NCBI GenBank assembly: GCA_022825005.1
Contig: JAJDYU010000042.1
Location: 1 to 64,000 of the forward strand
DNA: 64,000 bases
Source of the DNA: Acidimicrobiia bacterium
GTDB lineage: Bacteria > Actinomycetota > Acidimicrobiia > Acidimicrobiales > Bin134
Direction: 5' to 3'
The notes under the pieces were generated by a model. It was not told the DNA's origin and did no database searches. It worked only from the letters and a program-made list of their open reading frames with translations. Shown one piece after another: positions 60,775-64,000 of this stretch. The first letter of the stretch is position 1. Each line of letters starts with the position of its first letter. The translations under genes were made by a program, and so were the position numbers.

Positions 60775-61826
60775 GGAGTGACAATGATACGAGCCGGACC
60801 GTGGGCGCTCCGGGCCTCGTCAAGCGCGGCGGGCACCTCTTCGAGGCCGACCGTTCGCCCAAACATGGGCCGCACATCGAGGCGGCCAGAGCACACCTCT
60901 TCGAATGCCTGATTCCAGTGTGTTATCGAAGGACCGCCCCCAAACTGGATGTTGAGGCCCTTTCGCTTGGCGGTCATGGTGTGAATGTGGTCGCCCTCGG
61001 GGGGGCCACCGGCCGAGAAGACCCGAGAGCCGCGCTCGCACCCGCGCACGATGGCGTCGAGGACACCGGGAACACCCACGCACTCAAAGACGACGCAACC
61101 CGGCAGGTTGAGCAGGCCCATCATGTCTTGAATCTGCTCGGGGGATCCGTAGGCAAGCTCCCGCCATGCGGCGTAAGGCGACACGTCGGCCGGGTCGACG
61201 ACCACATCGGCACCCATCTCAACGGCAGTCTCGCGCCGACCGGGGACAAAGTCGGCGGCAACGATGGGCCCGACGCCGAGGCTCCTGAGCGAGGCGATCA
61301 CCGACAGACCGATGGCACCGCAGCCGATGACCAGGGCGACTTCCTTTGGCGTCATCGCGGCGCGGGCCGCGTAGCTCCAGCCCACTGAGATGGCGTCGGC
61401 AATCGACACCAGTTCGTCGGGCAGATCGCTGGTAACCACCTGGGTCATGGCCTCAGTCAGAAGAAAGTACTCCCCGAACCCGCCGGGAGCGTCGGGGGCC
61501 TGTCCGACAATTCGAAGCCCATTTGGCGTGACCAGCGCCGGAATGGAGCTCACCCTGGTGCCTGTGGGCCACTTGCGCTCAGTGTTCGGCCCGTAGTCCA
61601 CAACCTCGGCGCAATATTCGTGCCCCATGACGATGTCGGCATCCATATCGTGGTCGGACAGACCGCTGTCGTCATCGGCATCTGCTCCGGGGTGGTCCAT
61701 GAAGTGAATGTCCGACGCGCAGATCCCACAGGCCAGCGACCGCACCAACACCTGCCCGGCCCCGGGCGTCGGATCGGCCGTGTCTCGGACCTCTATGGCC
61801 TCATTCCTCAACACAGCCGCGCGCAC
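60771..61826 (-). CDS. Zinc-dependent alcohol dehydrogenase family (MDR) protein
   Basis: A 351-residue medium-chain dehydrogenase: catalytic-zinc region GICASDIHFMDHP and GHEYCAEVVD with Cys and His ligands, and Rossmann VIGCGAIGLSVIAS. The structural-zinc Cys loop is absent, as in part of this superfamily. GTG at 61826 stands six bases after TAAGGT and seems leaderless. Transcribed before the NAD-dependent dehydrogenase. Confidence 0.86.
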   Translation of the reverse strand: MRAAVLRNEAIEVRDTADPTPGAGQVLVRSLACGICASDIHFMDHPGADADDDSGLSDHDMDADIVMGHEYCAEVVDYGPNTERKWPTGTRVSSIPALVTPNGLRIVGQAPDAPGGFGEYFLLTEAMTQVVTSDLPDELVSIADAISVGWSYAARAAMTPKEVALVIGCGAIGLSVIASLRSLGVGPIVAADFVPGRRETAVEMGADVVVDPADVSPYAAWRELAYGSPEQIQDMMGLLNLPGCVVFECVGVPGVLDAIVRGCERGSRVFSAGGPPEGDHIHTMTAKRKGLNIQFGGGPSITHWNQAFEEVCSGRLDVRPMFGRTVGLEEVPAALDEARSAHGPARIIVTP

Positions 61827-61914
61827 TGGGGCACCTTACCCCGCATCTGGCTCGAATTAGGGGGTGATCGCAGTGGACCAGTGGTAGGAATTGAGGCGGT
61901 TTTCTCCACTTCGG

Positions 61915-61992
61915 TGGTCGGGCTGCCGGGATTTGAACCCGGGACCTTCGGTCCCCCAGACCGACGCGCTAACCAAGCTGCGCCACAGCCCG
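61915..61992 (-). tRNA. tRNA-Pro(GGG)
   Basis: A complete cloverleaf: acceptor stem CGGGCTG pairing with CAGCCCG, D-arm GCGC, anticodon stem TCGGT/ACCGA with loop CTGGGGG (anticodon GGG), T-arm CCGGG-TTCAAAT-CCCGG, discriminator A and an encoded CCA. Read directly from the sequence. No duplicated 3' end is seen nearby, so it shows no sign of being used as an integration site. Confidence 0.93.
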
Positions 61993-62055
61993 CAACGGGG
62001 CGAGCATAGTGGGGCTGCGTGGGGGAGCCCCATGCGGATAAGTAGGATTGGGGCC

Positions 62056-63777
62056 GTGTTGGACCTGGTTGTCCGCGGGGGCACGATTGTCGACGGCTCG
62101 GGGAGTCCGGGCTTTTCCGGCGATATCGGTATCGAGGACGGGCGCATCGCGGCGATCGGCAAGGTCTCTGATTCTGGGCGCAGCGAGATCGATGCCTCTG
62201 GCCGGGTGGTTTGCCCCGGTTTTGTGGACCCCCACACCCACTACGACGCCCAGCTGTTCTGGGATCCAGCCGCCTCTCCCTCCAACCTGCACGGAGTGAC
62301 CACCGTCATCGGGGGCAACTGCGGCTTCACCCTGGCGCCCCTCAACCCCGGCGACGCCCCCTATCTCCAGCGAATGATGGCCAAAGTGGAGGGCATGCCC
62401 CTAACCGCGCTGGAAACGGGGCTGGACTGGTCGTGGCGCACCTTCTCCGACTACTTGGCCCGTTTGGACGGCAACCTAGGCGTGAACGCCGGGTTCCTGG
62501 TGGGCCACTGCGCCATCCGCCGGGCGGTCATGGGCGCCGATGCAACCGGCAACGAGGCCGGACCCGACCAGCTAGAGGCGATGAAGTCCATTCTGGCCGA
62601 GGGCATCGAGGCAGGCGGCCTTGGCTTTTCCACCTCGCTGTCGTACACCCACAATGACGGCGATGGCGCTCCGGTGGCCTCCCGCTTCGCCAGCCGCGAC
62701 GAGGTGGTCGCGCTGTGCTCGGTGGTGGCCGAGCACGAGGGGACCACCCTGGAATACGTCACCGACGGCTGCATGCAGGGCTTCACCGAAGAAGAGCTGG
62801 ATCTCATGGTGGCCATGTCCCGGGCGGCTCGCCGCCCGCTCAACTGGAACGTGCTCACCATCGACTCTGCCGATCCTGATCGTTACCGGGCTCAACTGGG
62901 CGCCTCGGTGCGGGCGGCGGCCCACGGAGCCCGGGTAGTGGCGCTGACCATGCCGGTGCTGGTGGGCATGAACATGAGCTTCTTGAACTACTGCGCCCTC
63001 AACATGCTCCCGGACTGGGGGGAGGTTCTCGGCCTTCCGGTTGCCGAGCGCATGGCCCGGCTGTCCGAGCCCCAGACCAGGGCCCATCTGGCCCAGCGAG
63101 CCGCCTCGCCCGATGCCGGCGTGTTCAGCCGGCTCACCGGATGGGGCGGCTACCGGATCGGCGACACCTTCGCTTCGGCCAACGAGGGGCTGTCGGGGCG
63201 CACCGTGGCTGAGATTGCCGCCGAGCGGGGAACCGAGCCCTTCGACACCCTGGTTGACATCGTGTTGGCCGACGAACTGCGCACCGTGCTGTGGCCGGCC
63301 CCCACCGACGACGATGACGAGAGTTGGCGGCTCCGGGCCGAGGCTTGGCAGAGCGAGCACACGCTGCTGGGCGGGTCCGATGCCGGCGCCCACCTCGACC
63401 GAATGTGCGGTGCCCCCTACACCACCGCGTTCTTGGGCGACTGCCTGCGGGGCCGGCGGTTGGCATCGCTGGAATCGGCCATACACATGCTGACCGACGC
63501 TCCGGCACGCCTGTTCGGCTTGCGGGGGCGGGGCCGCATCGAGCAGGGATGGCGCGCCGATCTCGTGGTTTTCGACCCCGACACGATCGACTCCGGCGCC
63601 ATGCGCATGGTGGACGACCTGCCGGGCGGCTCGCCTCGCCTGTTCGCCGACTCGGTCGGCGTCGAGCATGTGCTGGTGAACGGCCAGCCCATCGTGAGCG
63701 ACGGGCAGGCCACTGAGGCTCGGCCCGGCACCCTGCTGCGGTCGGGGCGCGACACCGAGACCGTGCTGGTCGGGTAG
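62056..63777 (+). CDS. N-acyl-D-amino-acid deacylase-like amidohydrolase
   Basis: A 573-residue metal-dependent amidohydrolase of the D-aminoacylase type: N-terminal VVRGGTIVDGSG, metal motif DPHTHYDAQLFWDP, GGNCGFTLAP with the unusual Cys ligand seen in D-aminoacylases, LGGSDAGAHLD with the catalytic Asp, and a closing GWRADLVVFDPDTI beta-sandwich. GTG at 62056 stands seven bases after TAGGAT; an upstream in-frame ATG at 62032 is the alternative. The following gene starts in its stop (TAGTG). Confidence 0.87.
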   Translation: MLDLVVRGGTIVDGSGSPGFSGDIGIEDGRIAAIGKVSDSGRSEIDASGRVVCPGFVDPHTHYDAQLFWDPAASPSNLHGVTTVIGGNCGFTLAPLNPGDAPYLQRMMAKVEGMPLTALETGLDWSWRTFSDYLARLDGNLGVNAGFLVGHCAIRRAVMGADATGNEAGPDQLEAMKSILAEGIEAGGLGFSTSLSYTHNDGDGAPVASRFASRDEVVALCSVVAEHEGTTLEYVTDGCMQGFTEEELDLMVAMSRAARRPLNWNVLTIDSADPDRYRAQLGASVRAAAHGARVVALTMPVLVGMNMSFLNYCALNMLPDWGEVLGLPVAERMARLSEPQTRAHLAQRAASPDAGVFSRLTGWGGYRIGDTFASANEGLSGRTVAEIAAERGTEPFDTLVDIVLADELRTVLWPAPTDDDDESWRLRAEAWQSEHTLLGGSDAGAHLDRMCGAPYTTAFLGDCLRGRRLASLESAIHMLTDAPARLFGLRGRGRIEQGWRADLVVFDPDTIDSGAMRMVDDLPGGSPRLFADSVGVEHVLVNGQPIVSDGQATEARPGTLLRSGRDTETVLVG

Positions 63778-64000
63778 TGGATCTCGAGCAGACCAAGGTC
63801 TCACTGGCCCAGATGAGGCGGAGGCTGGAGATCTTCTCGCTGCGTTGGCAGGCCCGCTTCGACACCAGACGGGTCGACCAGGCCGTCCCGTGGATCATCG
63901 CGGTGCTATTGGGGGCGGCCCTGTCAGGGCTGGCCTTGACACGGGCCCATCAGCTTGATGCCGGAGCCGACTTGTCGGCCCACCTGCAAGGGCTGTGGCT
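63777..64000 (+). CDS. Membrane protein, N-terminal part (DUF2079-like, cut by window edge)
   Basis: The GTG at 63777 overlaps the preceding stop. The visible 74 residues contain a basic N-terminus, one membrane helix (WIIAVLLGAALSGLALT) and the segment HQLDAGADLSAHLQGLWL, which resembles the first loop of DUF2079 polytopic membrane proteins. Confirmation needs the rest of the gene. Confidence 0.5.
   Translation, partial: MDLEQTKVSLAQMRRRLEIFSLRWQARFDTRRVDQAVPWIIAVLLGAALSGLALTRAHQLDAGADLSAHLQGLW

Noticed and set aside
61915-61992. tRNA-Pro as an integration site for an element
   Set aside because: The tRNA 3' end is not repeated nearby and flanking genes are chromosomal metabolic genes; no integrase is in the window.
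62572-63804. 410-codon minus-strand frame opposite the D-aminoacylase gene
   Set aside because: Antisense shadow; the plus-strand gene has family motifs throughout.
1-64000. CRISPR arrays and rRNA genes
   Set aside because: No regularly spaced 25-40 bp repeats with unique spacers and no rRNA-like sequence were seen; the repeats present are tandem or paired as described.

Overview
The window is high-GC, gene-dense bacterial DNA with the character of an actinobacterium. Indicators are many GTG starts, ATGA/GTGA gene overlaps, the MurT/GatD cell-wall pair and many start codons placed 6-7 nt after a TANNNT element (leaderless mRNAs). Short-chain dehydrogenases, amidohydrolases, CoA transferases, TauD/PhyH dioxygenases, LLM flavin enzymes and a UGSC-type selenoprotein point, by inference only, to a marine or host-associated Acidimicrobiia-like lineage. 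No intergenic gap reaches 300 bases.

Layout. 1-12.1 kb: a partial P-type ATPase, a VCBS lipoprotein, a NUDIX/SDR operon, SDR and PhyH genes, a three-gene operon ending in a selenoprotein whose UGA codon splits it into two apparent ORFs, an LLM/metallo-hydrolase pair, a small coiled-coil membrane protein, and TauD/CMD genes. 12.2-23.5 kb: a defence island with a methylase-specificity fusion (HsdM-S), a HEPN (Ymh) protein, an XRE-ImmA/PIN pair, HsdR, and an RloC-like ATPase with a zinc hook and a PrrC-like Arg-Glu-His signature. Its composition is patchy: the specificity domain, the HEPN gene and the RloC-like gene are visibly AT-richer. 23.5-42.2 kb: YbaK, YihY, a fused ETF beta-alpha gene, a bicupin, SnoaL-like and acyl-CoA ligase genes, a repeat lipoprotein, an amidohydrolase, CoA-metabolism genes, murT-gatD-nucleoside hydrolase, epoxide hydrolase and trpS. 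42.3-53.8 kb: a core run scpA-scpB-rluB, aroH-tyrA-aroA-cmk-plsC, ispH (opposite strand), DUF512 radical SAM, der and a SpoIIE-type phosphatase. 53.8-58 kb: a DEAD-box helicase and a small accessory patch with a PIN module between direct repeats, a decapeptide-repeat protein and a truncated antitoxin. 58-64 kb: P450, SnoaL, two dehydrogenases, tRNA-Pro(GGG), a D-aminoacylase-like enzyme and the start of a membrane protein.

Most striking observations: (1) an in-frame UGA in a U-G-S-C motif followed by an 8-bp SECIS-like hairpin; (2) three junctions in the scpA-plsC run where a 14-codon mini-ORF starts exactly 41 nt before the real start and ends in an ATGA/GTGA overlap with it, two of them made by 41-bp tandem duplications, plus in-frame 5'-end duplications in scpA and tyrA; (3) the type I restriction island carrying three further candidate RNA-cleaving or toxin-like modules; (4) 14 genes fitting leaderless promoters, one overlapped by a palindrome likely to be an autoregulatory operator.
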